Shown: positions 46,011 to 55,102, counted from the stretch's first letter. The stretch: DNA of 64,000 nt from Meinhardsimonia xiamenensis (GCF_900102905.1 NZ_FNFV01000002.1:1-64000); one strand, 5' to 3'. Notes: generated by a model from the sequence alone, not told the origin. Numbers and translations: made by a program.

Positions 46011-46340
46011 CTACTGTCCCTGATGCATGCGTTCGACGTAGGCGCGCAGTTCCTCGGCCTCGCGGCGGGCATCGCGCAGCCCGTCCATGGCCGCCTCGAG
46101 CTCGGCCTCGAGCTGGGCCATCTGATTGGTCAGCTCCGCCTCGCGGTTCTGGAAATAGGCCACCGCCTGATCGCGCTGTTCCTCGGCCTCGTGCAGCGCC
46201 TGGGCCATGCGGTCGAGCTCGTCCATGTCGGACTGGCCGATGCGCACGAAGCGGTGCACGAGCCAATGGGCAAACCAGCCCAGCGCGAAGGCCACGAAGA
46301 GAATGATCGCGGTGACCGCGATGAACTCGGTCCTGTTCAT
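46011..46340 (-). CDS. Small membrane-anchored coiled-coil protein
   Basis: The 109-residue product has one N-terminal helix (residues ~8-28, IAVTAIILFVAFALGWFAHW) followed by a highly charged heptad-like coiled coil from about residue 38 to 107 (EAEEQRDQAVAYFQNREAEL). No known domain is recognised. Its ATG overlaps the stop of the OmpA/BON gene by 4 bp, so the two are co-translated and may form one envelope complex. It ends 12 bp from the convergent thiolase. Confidence 0.75.
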   Translation of the reverse strand: MNRTEFIAVTAIILFVAFALGWFAHWLVHRFVRIGQSDMDELDRMAQALHEAEEQRDQAVAYFQNREAELTNQMAQLEAELEAAMDGLRDARREAEELRAYVERMHQGQ

Positions 46341-48247
46341 TGACGTGCCTCCTGTTGCGCCGCACTGGCCGCGTCCGCCTGCCCCGCCCCTTCCTGTTCG
46401 GCCGCCGGAGCTTGGTCACCAGCCGTTTCCGCCACGATCAGCCTGAACTCGATACGCCGGTTGGCCTCGCGCCCCTCCTCGGTGTCGTTGGGGGCGATGG
46501 GTTGGGTTTCCCCATAACCCTTGGCGCTGAGGTTGCGGGTATCCACCCGGCGGGCGAGAAGCGCATTCAGCACCGCATCCGCACGGTTCTGGCTGAGGCG
46601 AAGGTTCATGGATTCCCGCCCCTGGCTGTCGGTATGGCCGCCGATCTCCATCGGCACATGCTCGCAGCCGCGCATCGCCTCGGCAATGCGGTCGAGCGTG
46701 TCGCCGGCCTCGGGGGTGATGTCGGCCGAGCCCGGCGCAAAGGTGATCTTCGCCGCGGCGAGGATGCCGTTGATCCGATCGACGCAGTCCTGCGGGCTTG
46801 GTAGCGCCTCGTCGGGCTCGGGGGGCGGCACATACCTGACCTCGATGGCGAAATTCTCCGCCTCGCCGAGCTCGGCCGAGAGGATGCGCGAGATTTCCGC
46901 CTTGCCTTCCTCGAGCGTGGTGGTGCCGCGGATCTCGACGTAATCGGGCTGCACCACCACTGCCCCGTGTTCGAGATGCGCAAGCGCCTCCAGCGCGGCC
47001 AGGACGCGCTTCGGCCAGCCGTCGGGAAGCTCGGGGTCCACCCGCATCGCGCCATAGACATCGGCGCCCGAGAAGCGCGCGCGAGAGAAGCCGATGACGG
47101 CGTCACGAATGCGCTGGTCGGGCACGCGCCCGCGCAGCTGCAACAGCCCCTCGGGGCTCAGCGTGGCCAGAAACTGCGGCTTGTCGTCGCCGGCGAGGCC
47201 GGCGCTGGTGTCCACCGGCTCGGGCAGGACCGCATGCAGCGCAAAGGCCGGGGGCAGGCGCGACTCCAGCTCGCCAACCACCGTGTCGAACAGATCCGGC
47301 GGTGTGGTGTCGCGTGCCACCAACGTCACGTCGCCATCGGAGAAGGTCACCGAGCCACCGCCAAGCCGGGCCAGGGCGCCGATCGCCATCTCCACCGCCT
47401 CCGGCCAGCGCGGGCTTGGCGCGCCGAGCGCCAGCGTGCAGCTTGCCTCGCCGGAAAGCCCGGCCGCGCGGGCGGCGGCGAGGATGCGCGCGCGCCCCTT
47501 CTCGTCGCGGGCGGTGCAGGCATCGAAGCGCGCGCCGGCGTCGTCGATGAGAAATCGCAACGTGAAGGGCGTGACGACGGGGCGCGGGGCGGAAATGTCC
47601 ATTGACAGCCGCACGCCCTCGGGCAGCGCCGCCTGCAAGGCCGCCTCGATCCGGCGCTTTTCGGCGGCCGAGGCGGTGATTGCGGTGACTGCGACCTCGT
47701 CCGCGGCCACCGAAATTTTCGACCGTGGAAGCTGCGCCAGGGCTTCGAGCGCGAAATGCAAGGCCGCCTGCCAGCCGGCGGGCACCGGGTAATCGGCGCT
47801 TTCGGTGAGTTCGGTCACGGGCGCGTCGCCCGCGAACGCGCGGATCCGGGCGATCACGGCTTGCCGGTCAGTGGTGCTCGGCACGAGGCCGATGAGCGAG
47901 ACGCCCTCGGCGTTGCGCAGGATCTCGACGGAAAAGCGCGGCGGCTCTACCGCCTTGCCGGGGCGCACGCGGATGGCGTCGATCACGCGGGTGGGGTCGA
48001 CCACCTTGCCGGCGAGCGCGACGGCGCGAAAACGGGTGGCCTCATCGGGTGCGGTGCCGGTGAGCGTCACCTGAAGCCCGTCCACGCTCACCTGCGCCCA
48101 GTCGAGCCCGGCGATGCCAAGCTCGGTCTCGACCTGGCGTTTCGAGCCTGTCTCGATGCGTTCCACCGCAAGCACGGCCGCCCCCACCGCGGCAGCGCCC
48201 GCGAGCGCGAAAACGGCAATGACGATCATGAGTTGCGAGATGCGCAT
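46337..48247 (-). CDS. OmpA-family protein with BON-like repeats
   Basis: The 636-residue product starts with a signal anchor (MRISQLMIVIAVFALAGAAA), then several BON-like repeats (for example VSVDGLQVTLTGTAPDEATR and the next EGVSLIGLVPSTTDRQAVIA), and ends with an OmpA peptidoglycan-binding domain: KITFAPGSADITPEAGD, IGGHTDSQGRESMNLRLSQN with its Asp, and GYGETQPIAPNDTEEGREAN-RRIEF with its Arg. The tail after it is Ala/Glu/Gln-rich. It likely tethers envelope layers. The partner coiled-coil gene overlaps its stop. Confidence 0.88.
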   Translation of the reverse strand: MRISQLMIVIAVFALAGAAAVGAAVLAVERIETGSKRQVETELGIAGLDWAQVSVDGLQVTLTGTAPDEATRFRAVALAGKVVDPTRVIDAIRVRPGKAVEPPRFSVEILRNAEGVSLIGLVPSTTDRQAVIARIRAFAGDAPVTELTESADYPVPAGWQAALHFALEALAQLPRSKISVAADEVAVTAITASAAEKRRIEAALQAALPEGVRLSMDISAPRPVVTPFTLRFLIDDAGARFDACTARDEKGRARILAAARAAGLSGEASCTLALGAPSPRWPEAVEMAIGALARLGGGSVTFSDGDVTLVARDTTPPDLFDTVVGELESRLPPAFALHAVLPEPVDTSAGLAGDDKPQFLATLSPEGLLQLRGRVPDQRIRDAVIGFSRARFSGADVYGAMRVDPELPDGWPKRVLAALEALAHLEHGAVVVQPDYVEIRGTTTLEEGKAEISRILSAELGEAENFAIEVRYVPPPEPDEALPSPQDCVDRINGILAAAKITFAPGSADITPEAGDTLDRIAEAMRGCEHVPMEIGGHTDSQGRESMNLRLSQNRADAVLNALLARRVDTRNLSAKGYGETQPIAPNDTEEGREANRRIEFRLIVAETAGDQAPAAEQEGAGQADAASAAQQEARQ

Positions 48248-48312
48248 CGGCGCCCGCCCTTCCCAGCCCCCTGTTGCGGCCACTGCTTAGGCACTCGCGC
48301 CGGAGCTGTCCA

Positions 48313-49281
48313 TCACAGCACCAGCGCGGCGGCAAGAAACAGCACAACGATCAGCCCCGCGTCGCGGTTGGCGCGGAAGAGCGCGAGGCAGCGGTCGGGG
48401 TCGTCGATGTCAAGCCGGCGGAGCTGCCACATCAGGTGCCAGCCAAAGGCCCAGACGCCCCCGAGCGCGACGACGAGCGAGAGGATGTCGGCGCCGGGCA
48501 CCATCGCCCCGATCACCGCCACCATCATCAGAAACACCGCCGCCAGCATGAAGCCCGCGAGCACCCGATGCGTGGCCGCGCCGAAGAGACGCGCGGTGGA
48601 TTTCACCCCGATCAGCGCGTCGTCCTCCTTGTCCTGATGGGCATAGATGGTGTCGTAGAACACCGTCCACGCAATGCCGGCAAGCCACGGCACCGCCGCG
48701 GGCCATTCCAGCGTGCCGCGATGCGCGGCCCAGCTTAGAAGCGCGCCCCAGTTGAAGGCGATGCCCAGAAACACCTGCGGCCACCATGTGAAGCGCTTGG
48801 CGAAGGGGTAGATTGCAACCGGGACGAGCGAGGCGAGCCCGAGCATGATCGCCGCGGGCGGGAAGGTGAGCAGGATGGCGAAGGCGAGAAGTGCCTGCGC
48901 CACCATCCACGCCGCCGCGCCCTTCACGCTGACCTGGCCCGAGGGAATGGGGCGTGAGCGCGTGCGCGCCACGCGGGCGTCGAACTCGCGGTCGGTGATG
49001 TCGTTCCAGGTGCAGCCTGCCCCCCGCATGAGCCAGGCGCCAAGCCCGCAGCCGATGGCGATCCAGAAGTCGTAGAGCCCGAAGCGGCCGTCGGCATTGG
49101 CGGCGAGCAGAAGCCCCCACCAGCAGGGCAGGAGCAGAAGCCAGGTGCCGATCGGCCGGTCGGCGCGGCTGAGGCGCAGATACGGCCGCGCCCAGGCGGG
49201 CGCGCGCCGGTCCACCCAGTTGCCGGCCACCGCGTCGGCCACGGTGCCGGTGGTCTCTGGCGCCTCGAAGGAAGCGGGCAT
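48313..49281 (-). CDS. ubiA: 4-hydroxybenzoate polyprenyltransferase
   Basis: UbiA attaches the polyprenyl chain to 4-hydroxybenzoate in ubiquinone synthesis, in the inner membrane. The 322-residue product has 8-9 helices and both Asp-rich motifs: TWNDITDREFDARVARTRSR and DTIYAHQDKEDD. The start at 49281 is chosen because the long upstream open frame lies antisense to rsmE. Its start codon is 12 bp from that of the divergent rsmE. Confidence 0.95.
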   Translation of the reverse strand: MPASFEAPETTGTVADAVAGNWVDRRAPAWARPYLRLSRADRPIGTWLLLLPCWWGLLLAANADGRFGLYDFWIAIGCGLGAWLMRGAGCTWNDITDREFDARVARTRSRPIPSGQVSVKGAAAWMVAQALLAFAILLTFPPAAIMLGLASLVPVAIYPFAKRFTWWPQVFLGIAFNWGALLSWAAHRGTLEWPAAVPWLAGIAWTVFYDTIYAHQDKEDDALIGVKSTARLFGAATHRVLAGFMLAAVFLMMVAVIGAMVPGADILSLVVALGGVWAFGWHLMWQLRRLDIDDPDRCLALFRANRDAGLIVVLFLAAALVL

Positions 49282-49293
49282 AAGAACGTTCCC

Positions 49294-50019
49294 ATGACAG
49301 AGGCAAGGATCCGTCTTCATGTAGACCATCCGCTGGCGGCGGGGCAATCGGTGAGCCTCACGCGCGAGCAGGCGCATTATCTCTTCAACGTCATGCGCCT
49401 TGGCCCCGGCGCGCGGGTGCTGCTCATCAACTCCCGTGACGGCGAATGGCTGGCCGAGGTTCTCGAGGCCGGCAAGCGCGCGGGAAGGCTCGCGGTGCTC
49501 GAGCAGACCCGGCCCTTGCAGCCGCCGCCCGACCTGTGGCTTCTCTTCGCGCCGATCAAGAAGGCCCGCACCGACTTCATCGTCGAGAAGGCCGCGGAGA
49601 TGGGGGCGGCGCGGATCCTGCCCGTTCAGACCGAGTTCACCAATGCCGAGCGCATCCGTCGCGACCGGCTGCAGGCGCATGCGGTGGAGGCGATCGAGCA
49701 ATGTGGGGGCACCTATGTGCCGCCGGTCGAAGAGCTGCAGCCGCTCGACCGGCTGCTCGCGGGCTGGACCCCTGAACGGCGGATCATGTTCGCCGACGAG
49801 TCGCTCGTGGGGGCGCGCGCCGCGCTCGAGGGGGCGGCGCCGGGGCCGTGGGCCATTCTCATCGGCCCGGAGGGCGGGTTTTCGCCGGCCGAGCGGGCGC
49901 GGCTCAGGTCGCTCGACTTCGTGGTGCCGGTGAGCCTCGGCCCGCGCATTCTGCGCGCCGACACCGCGGCGGTGGCGGCCATGACCGTCTGGCAGATGAC
50001 GCTGGGTGACTGGCGGTGA
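49294..50019 (+). CDS. rsmE: 16S rRNA (uracil(1498)-N3)-methyltransferase
   Basis: RsmE methylates U1498 at the decoding centre using S-adenosylmethionine. The 241-residue product has an N-terminal PUA-like domain (SLTREQAHYLFNVMRLGPGA) and a SPOUT domain: LLFAPIKKARTDFIVEKAAE, the knot region ILIGPEGGFSPAERARL and VSLGPRILRADTA. It is divergent from ubiA with a 12-bp gap between start codons. The following gene is on the same strand. Confidence 0.95.
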   Translation: MTEARIRLHVDHPLAAGQSVSLTREQAHYLFNVMRLGPGARVLLINSRDGEWLAEVLEAGKRAGRLAVLEQTRPLQPPPDLWLLFAPIKKARTDFIVEKAAEMGAARILPVQTEFTNAERIRRDRLQAHAVEAIEQCGGTYVPPVEELQPLDRLLAGWTPERRIMFADESLVGARAALEGAAPGPWAILIGPEGGFSPAERARLRSLDFVVPVSLGPRILRADTAAVAAMTVWQMTLGDWR

Positions 50020-50098
50020 GGCGCGCCACAGAATTGCCGGGATCAAGGGTTAGCCTTGCGCTCCGCGAGCAGATGGCTTTGTGCCGAGAGAACAGAGA

Positions 50099-50662
50099 AT
50101 GACGCAGGCGATATCTGCCATGTCTTTCATACGTCCCGAGCTGCGGGTCCAACTCATGCGCTGGCGCGAGGCGCTGCTTGGCGCGGCGGTGGCTTGCGTT
50201 GCCGCCTATTGGGCCGTGACATCCCTGAGCACGGTCGGCCGTGCCGCGGGGACGAGCTTTGCCATAGTCGGGCTCCTGATTCTCTTTGCCGGGATCCAGC
50301 GCGCGCGCTTCCGCCGCGGCAGCGGCGGGGCCGGGGTGGTGCAGCTCGACGAGGGCGTGGTTGTCTATTTCGGCCCTTTCGAGGGCGGCGCCGTGGCCGT
50401 CGAGGCGCTCGAGCGGGTGGAGCTTGACCCGGCGCCGCCCGCCGGGGCCTGGGTTCTCACCACGGCGGAGAATCGCGCCCAGCCGCTTGTCATCCCCACC
50501 GACGCGGCGAATGCCGAGGCGCTGTTCGACGTCTTCGCCGCGCTCGAGGGGCTCGATACCGAGCGGATGCTGCGCCATCTTGCAAGCCACCCCGGCGAGC
50601 GCGTTCCGGTGTGGGAGGCCCCGCAAAGGGCAGGCCGCGCGCCGCGTCTGACGCGCTCCTGA
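50099..50662 (+). CDS. Conserved two-helix membrane protein of unknown function
   Basis: The 187-residue product has two close membrane helices (AAVACVAAYWAVTSLS and TSFAIVGLLILFAGIQ, residues ~30-65) and a cytoplasmic C-terminal domain of about 115 residues (GVVVYFGPFEGGAVAVEALE, DAANAEALFDVFAALEGLDT). I do not recognise a named domain. A GTG at 50081 could add six residues; ATG 50099 and ATG 50120 are alternatives. It lies between rsmE and gshA. Confidence 0.7.
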   Translation: MTQAISAMSFIRPELRVQLMRWREALLGAAVACVAAYWAVTSLSTVGRAAGTSFAIVGLLILFAGIQRARFRRGSGGAGVVQLDEGVVVYFGPFEGGAVAVEALERVELDPAPPAGAWVLTTAENRAQPLVIPTDAANAEALFDVFAALEGLDTERMLRHLASHPGERVPVWEAPQRAGRAPRLTRS

Positions 50663-50745
50663 AGGCGGCGGCCGCGCTGCATTGACACCGTCAAGCTTTC
50701 CTTTCACTCCTGCGGTCCGATCGTGACAGACCCGGAAGGTATCCG

Positions 50746-52116
50746 ATGTCCATCCCCCAGTCGGGCGGCGGCCCCGTTGAGCGTTACGAACAGCTGGTCG
50801 AGTATCTCGAAGCCGGCTGCAAGCCGAAGTCCGAATGGCGCATCGGCACCGAGCACGAGAAGTTCGGCTACTGCCGCGACACGCATCTGCCGCTGCCCTA
50901 TGACGGGCCGCGCTCGATCCGCGAGATGCTCGAGGGCCTGCGCTACCGCTTCGGCTGGTCGCCGGTCTTCGAGGGGGAGTATCTCATCGGGCTCGAGAAG
51001 GACGGCGCCAACATCAGCCTCGAGCCGGGCGGGCAGCTCGAGCTTTCCGGCGCGCCGCTCGAGACCATTCACCAGACCTGCGACGAGGTGAACGCGCATC
51101 TGCGCCAGGTCAAGGAGATCGCCGAGACGATCGGCGCGGGCTTCATCGGCCTGGGCGTGGCACCGGAATGGACGCATGAGCAGATGCCGATGATGCCCAA
51201 GGGCCGCTATCGGCTGATGACGGGCTACATGGACCGCGTCGGCAGATTCGGAAAGGCGATGATGTATCGCACCTGCACGGTGCAGGTGAACCTCGACTTC
51301 GGCTCCGAGGCCGACATGGTCAGGAAGCTGCGCGTGGGGTTGAGCCTGCAGCCGGTGGCCACGGCGCTCTTTGCCAACTCGCCCTTCTTCGAGGGCAGGC
51401 TGACCGGCTACAAGAGCTTCCGCTCGCGCATCTGGCGCGATCTCGACCCGGCGCGCACCGGCATGCTGCCCTTCGTCTTCGAAGAAGGGTTCGGCTTCGA
51501 ACGCTGGGTGGAATACGCGCTCGATGTGCCGATGTATTTCGTCTACCGCGACGGCAAGTACATCGACGCGCTGGGCCAGTCCTTCCGCGACTTTCTCGAG
51601 GGGCGGCTTCCGGCGCTTCCGGGCGAGAAGCCCACGCTTTCGGACTGGGCCGATCACCTGACCACGATCTTCCCCGAGGCGCGGGTGAAGCGCTTCATCG
51701 AGATGCGCGGGGCCGATGGCGGGCCGTGGCGGCGGCTCTGCGCGCTGCCGGCGCTGTGGACGGGGCTGATGTATGATGAGGGCGCGCTCGATGCGGCGTG
51801 GGATCTCGTCAAGGGCTGGGACGCTGAGACGCGCGAGGCGCTGCGCGTGGCCGCCTCCAAGGACGCGCTTCAGGCGAAGGTGGGCAACATTGACATGCGC
51901 GCGCTGGCCGGCGAGGTTGTCGAGATCGCCAAGGCCGGGCTCAAGGCGCGTGCGCGGCCGGGGCTTGGCGGCATGGTGCCCGACGAGCGGCATTTCCTGC
52001 ACGCGCTCGAGGAGAGCATCGAGACGGGGCAGGTGCCGGCCGACGAGCTCATCGCCCGCTACAAGGGCGCGTGGCAGGGCGACCTGAGCCGGATCTACGA
52101 GGAATACAGTTACTGA
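50746..52116 (+). CDS. gshA: Glutamate-cysteine ligase (plant/alphaproteobacterial type)
   Basis: This is the first enzyme of glutathione synthesis. The 456-residue product belongs to the GCS2-type fold shared by alphaproteobacteria and plants: FGYCRDTHLPLPYDGPRSI, EGEYLIGLEKDGANISLEPG, GGQLELSGAPLETIHQT and RTCTVQVNLDFGSE. Glutathione is a cofactor of the maiA product encoded elsewhere in the window. A TTGACA lies at 50682 without a clear -10. A structured repeat follows the gene. Confidence 0.96.
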   Translation: MSIPQSGGGPVERYEQLVEYLEAGCKPKSEWRIGTEHEKFGYCRDTHLPLPYDGPRSIREMLEGLRYRFGWSPVFEGEYLIGLEKDGANISLEPGGQLELSGAPLETIHQTCDEVNAHLRQVKEIAETIGAGFIGLGVAPEWTHEQMPMMPKGRYRLMTGYMDRVGRFGKAMMYRTCTVQVNLDFGSEADMVRKLRVGLSLQPVATALFANSPFFEGRLTGYKSFRSRIWRDLDPARTGMLPFVFEEGFGFERWVEYALDVPMYFVYRDGKYIDALGQSFRDFLEGRLPALPGEKPTLSDWADHLTTIFPEARVKRFIEMRGADGGPWRRLCALPALWTGLMYDEGALDAAWDLVKGWDAETREALRVAASKDALQAKVGNIDMRALAGEVVEIAKAGLKARARPGLGGMVPDERHFLHALEESIETGQVPADELIARYKGAWQGDLSRIYEEYSY

Positions 52117-52175
52117 GAGCGACAGCCCCGAGCAAATCGCAGTGGAATAGGAAGGTGTGCTGCTTTCGACCGTTT

Positions 52176-52257
52176 GGCCCGGCCGACACGCCGGGCAGCG
52201 CCCGCCCCGCCCCCCAGGCGGGCGCTTCCGCGCCCACCTCGGGCCGGGCGCTGCCCT
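52176..52257. repeat. Structured dispersed repeat, copy B (82 bp)
   Basis: This copy is nearly identical to 10530-10611 over 82 bp, including GGGCAGCGCCCG and the complementary CGGGCGCTGCCC that form the 12-bp stem. The 5' hairpin is slightly weaker (GCCCGGC with GCCGGGC). It occupies the 297-bp space between gshA and the secreted protein gene. Nothing else in that gap is supportable apart from an alternative start for the downstream gene. Confidence 0.8.
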
Positions 52258-52413
52258 CCCCCCTTTGATCGAGGTGGTGACTTCCGGCACGTTGGCCGGC
52301 GTGAGCGCCAAATGCGATTGCCCCGGCAGTATCCCGCCGCCGGCTTGATCGGCTTCTGCATCGCCGTATCATTACCAGGCCTATCTGGTTCGGAGGAAGT
52401 CGCGGGATCCGCC

Positions 52414-53202
52414 ATGCTGAGGAGGGTTTCGGGATGCCTCGTCCTCGCCCTTGCGACTGCAGCGACCGGGGTTTTCGCTGAGGACATCGAGGGCCTCTAT
52501 CGCCCGCCAGGCAGCAATTGGAGTTGCGACATTGTTGATCTTGGAATGGACGGCGGTGCGCTGGGGTTCATCGACAACACGTTCTATGGTGTCGAGAATG
52601 CCTGTGACGTGATTTCGGCGGTGCCGGACGGCGATTGGACCGCGCTGAGGCTGGCCTGCGCCGGCGAAGGTGAAACCTATTACGACGCGTTCCGTGTCCG
52701 AAAGATCGATGGCGGGCTCGAATTTGACCGGGAGGGGAACCGCTTTGTCTGGGAAAGCTGCGCGCGCGGCTCCACAGTCCTCGCCGAGGGCGGCAGCGAA
52801 ACGCGTAACCGCGGCTGGACCGCGAGCTTTGGACAGGGCTGGCTCGAATTCGCAACGCGGGACGATCTGGGCAATGAAATCATCCTGGCCTGCAACACCG
52901 GCGGCTTCCCTCTCGAACATGCAGGTTCAATCTTTGTGAGGATCGCAGGGCGCCCGGTTCCGCCCGGACCGATCGTCTTTTCCGTCGATGGCCAGCGCAT
53001 GACCTATGAGGCCGACAGGGAGGGAGGCGTCACCATCATGGACTGCCGGGTCTGCCTCGACAATTTCAACCACCTTCTGGAAAAGATCGCGGCTGGACAG
53101 AAGCTGACGATCATCCCCTCCGGTGGCGGCTCGGTCAGCTTCTCGTTGCGGGGTTCGCGCCGGGCGATCGGCCGGTATCCGGCGTGTCCGGGGCCGGGCT
53201 GA
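52414..53202 (+). CDS. Secreted protein of unknown function, Cys-containing
   Basis: The 262-residue product starts MLRRVSGCLVLALATAATGV with likely cleavage after GVFA. The mature part contains eight or so cysteines (CDIV, NACDV, LACAG, ESCARG, LACNTG, MDCRVC, PACPG), consistent with an oxidising periplasmic or extracellular setting. No known domain is recognised. An upstream in-frame ATG (52310) would add 35 residues but weakens the signal peptide. Codon choice is less GC-biased than its neighbours, which may indicate acquisition. Its stop is 3 bp from the convergent plsY stop. Confidence 0.72.
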   Translation: MLRRVSGCLVLALATAATGVFAEDIEGLYRPPGSNWSCDIVDLGMDGGALGFIDNTFYGVENACDVISAVPDGDWTALRLACAGEGETYYDAFRVRKIDGGLEFDREGNRFVWESCARGSTVLAEGGSETRNRGWTASFGQGWLEFATRDDLGNEIILACNTGGFPLEHAGSIFVRIAGRPVPPGPIVFSVDGQRMTYEADREGGVTIMDCRVCLDNFNHLLEKIAAGQKLTIIPSGGGSVSFSLRGSRRAIGRYPACPGPG

Positions 53203-53205
53203 CGC

Positions 53206-53799
53206 TCAGCCCTTCCGCCCGATCCTGGGCTCCGTCCCGTCGATGAGCCGTCGGATGTTGGCGTGGTGGCGGGCGATGACGCAGGCCGACATCACCGCCA
53301 CCAGCGCCGCCCCGTGCCAGTGATAGAAAAGCCCCGTCCAGAGCGGCGCCAGCGCCATCGCCACGATGGCCGAGAGCGAGGAGTAGCGACTGATCGCGGC
53401 GGTCACGAGCCAGCTTGCGCAGGTCGCAAGCCCCGCCGGAAAGCTCAGCGCCAGCAGCATCCCAAGCGCCGTGGCCACGCCCTTGCCGCCGCGAAAGCCC
53501 AGGTAGAGCGGGAAGAGATGACCGAGCATGGCAAAGAGGCCAGCGACGCCCGCCGCCGCCTCGCCCGCCCAGAGCCGCGCGAGCACAACGGCGATCGCGC
53601 CCTTGCCCGCGTCGCCGATCAGCGTCAGGAGCGCGGCGAGCTTGTTGCCGGTGCGCAGCACATTGGTCGCGCCGATGTTGCCCGAGCCGATCTTGCGGAT
53701 GTCGCCAAGCCCGAAGGCGCGGGCCACCACGATGCCAAAGGGGATGGAGCCCAAAAGATAGGCGGCAAGTGCTGCAAGGCCGAGGGTTGTCCAGTCCAT
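53206..53799 (-). CDS. plsY: Acyl-phosphate:glycerol-3-phosphate acyltransferase
   Basis: PlsY acylates glycerol-3-phosphate with acyl-phosphate in the inner membrane, starting phospholipid synthesis. The 197-residue product has five helices and the three motifs: LLGSIPFGIVVARAFG, the GSGNIGATNVLRTGNKLAAL loop and HLFPLYLGFRGGKGVATALG. It is the third gene of the pyrB-pyrC-plsY unit, 10 bp after pyrC. Confidence 0.95.
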   Translation of the reverse strand: MDWTTLGLAALAAYLLGSIPFGIVVARAFGLGDIRKIGSGNIGATNVLRTGNKLAALLTLIGDAGKGAIAVVLARLWAGEAAAGVAGLFAMLGHLFPLYLGFRGGKGVATALGMLLALSFPAGLATCASWLVTAAISRYSSLSAIVAMALAPLWTGLFYHWHGAALVAVMSACVIARHHANIRRLIDGTEPRIGRKG

Positions 53800-53809
53800 C
53801 GCGCGCTTC

Positions 53810-55102
53810 CTACTCCGCCGTGAACACGGGCGCCCCGCCGACCCAGGTCTTCTTCACCTTGCCCTGAAGGCGGGCGCCGTCAAACGGCGTGTTCTTCGAC
53901 TTCGAGCGCAGCGTGAAGCGGTCGAGCACGAAGGGCGCGTCGGGGTCGAAGAGCACCAGATCGGCCGGCGCACCCGCCACGAGCCGCCCGCCTTCGAGCC
54001 CGAGCCGGCGCGCGGGATTGAGCGAGAGCACCCGGAAGAGCTGCGGCAGCGTGAGGATTCCGCCGTGATAGAGCCGCAGCGCCGCGGGCAAGAGCGTCTC
54101 GAGCCCCACCGCGCCCGAGGCCGCCTCCTCGAAGGGCAGGCGCTTTGACTCCTCGTCCTGCGGCGTGTGCATCGAACATATGACATCGATGAGCCCCTCG
54201 GCCACCGCCTCGGCCACGGCAAGGCGGTCTTCCTCGGAGCGCAGCGGCGGCTTGAGCTTGAAGAAGGTGCGATAGTCGCCCACGTCGAGCTCGTTGAGCG
54301 TGAGGTGATGGATCGACACGCCAGCGGTCACGTCGAGCCCGTTTTCCTTGGCCCGGCGCAGCGCGGGCAGGGCACGGGCGGTGGTGATCTGGTCGGCGTG
54401 GTAGCGCGCGCCGGTCATCTCCACGAGCGCAAGGTCGCGGTCGAGCGCCATGCGCTCGGCCATCGGCGAGACGGACGGCAGCCCGCGCAGCGAGGCGAAT
54501 TTTCCGGAGGTGGCGCAGGCGCCGGCCGAAAGCCCCGGATCCTGCACATGCGCGACGACGAGCGCGCCGAGCCCGCGCGCATAGGTCAGGCAGCGCGAGA
54601 ACACCTTGGTATCGGCAACCACCCGGTCGCCATCGCTGAAGGCAACGGCGCCGGCATCGCTGAGAAAGCCGATCTCGGTCATCTCGCGCCCCTCGCGCCC
54701 CTTGGTCAGCGCGGCCATCGGCGCGATGCGCACGACCGAATCGACCTGCGCCCGGCGCGAGACGAATTCGAGCTGCTCGGGGCTGTCGATGGGCGGGGTG
54801 GTGTCGGGGCGCGTGACCATGGTGGTCACCCCGCCCGCCGCGGCCGCCTGCCCGGCCGAGCGGAAGCTCTCCTTGTGCCGTTCGCCCGGCTCGCCGACCT
54901 TCACGCCGAGATCGACGATGCCGGGGGCGAGAAACAGCCCGCCGCAGTCTTCCACCCGGGCGGCGCGGCTGCGCGCGGCCGTGATTTCCGCTCCCGCCGA
55001 GAGGATCGCCTTGATGCAGCCGTTCTCGATGAGCAGCGCGCCGGGCTGGACCCTGTCTTTCTCGGGGTCGATCAGCCGGGCGTTTTCCAGAAGCAGGCTC
55101 AC
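53810..55102 (-). CDS. pyrC: Dihydroorotase homologue lacking metal ligands (PyrC'-type)
   Basis: The 430-residue product is a dihydroorotase-fold protein ([79 protein letters not shown]). The metal-binding DxHxH is replaced by D64-L-G66-V-K68, and the catalytic TDHAPH region reads [13 protein letters not shown]. It is therefore probably catalytically inactive, like the PyrC' proteins that scaffold aspartate carbamoyltransferase in Pseudomonas. A working dihydroorotase should be encoded elsewhere. It overlaps pyrB by 4 bp. Confidence 0.9.
   Translation of the reverse strand: MSLLLENARLIDPEKDRVQPGALLIENGCIKAILSAGAEITAARSRAARVEDCGGLFLAPGIVDLGVKVGEPGERHKESFRSAGQAAAAGGVTTMVTRPDTTPPIDSPEQLEFVSRRAQVDSVVRIAPMAALTKGREGREMTEIGFLSDAGAVAFSDGDRVVADTKVFSRCLTYARGLGALVVAHVQDPGLSAGACATSGKFASLRGLPSVSPMAERMALDRDLALVEMTGARYHADQITTARALPALRRAKENGLDVTAGVSIHHLTLNELDVGDYRTFFKLKPPLRSEEDRLAVAEAVAEGLIDVICSMHTPQDEESKRLPFEEAASGAVGLETLLPAALRLYHGGILTLPQLFRVLSLNPARRLGLEGGRLVAGAPADLVLFDPDAPFVLDRFTLRSKSKNTPFDGARLQGKVKKTWVGGAPVFTAE

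Noticed and set aside
48313-50046. Long N-terminal extension of ubiA running antisense through rsmE
   Set aside because: UbiA family proteins start near the chosen ATG (49281); the extension is antisense to rsmE and His/Arg-rich.
50682-50710. Promoter for gshA (consensus TTGACA at 50682)
   Set aside because: No acceptable -10 hexamer at 16-18 nt (CACTCC or TCACTC only), so it is not called as a feature.
52117-52413. Possible tRNA or small RNA gene in the gshA downstream gap
   Set aside because: No cloverleaf or conserved T-arm sequence was found; the structure seen is the dispersed repeat.
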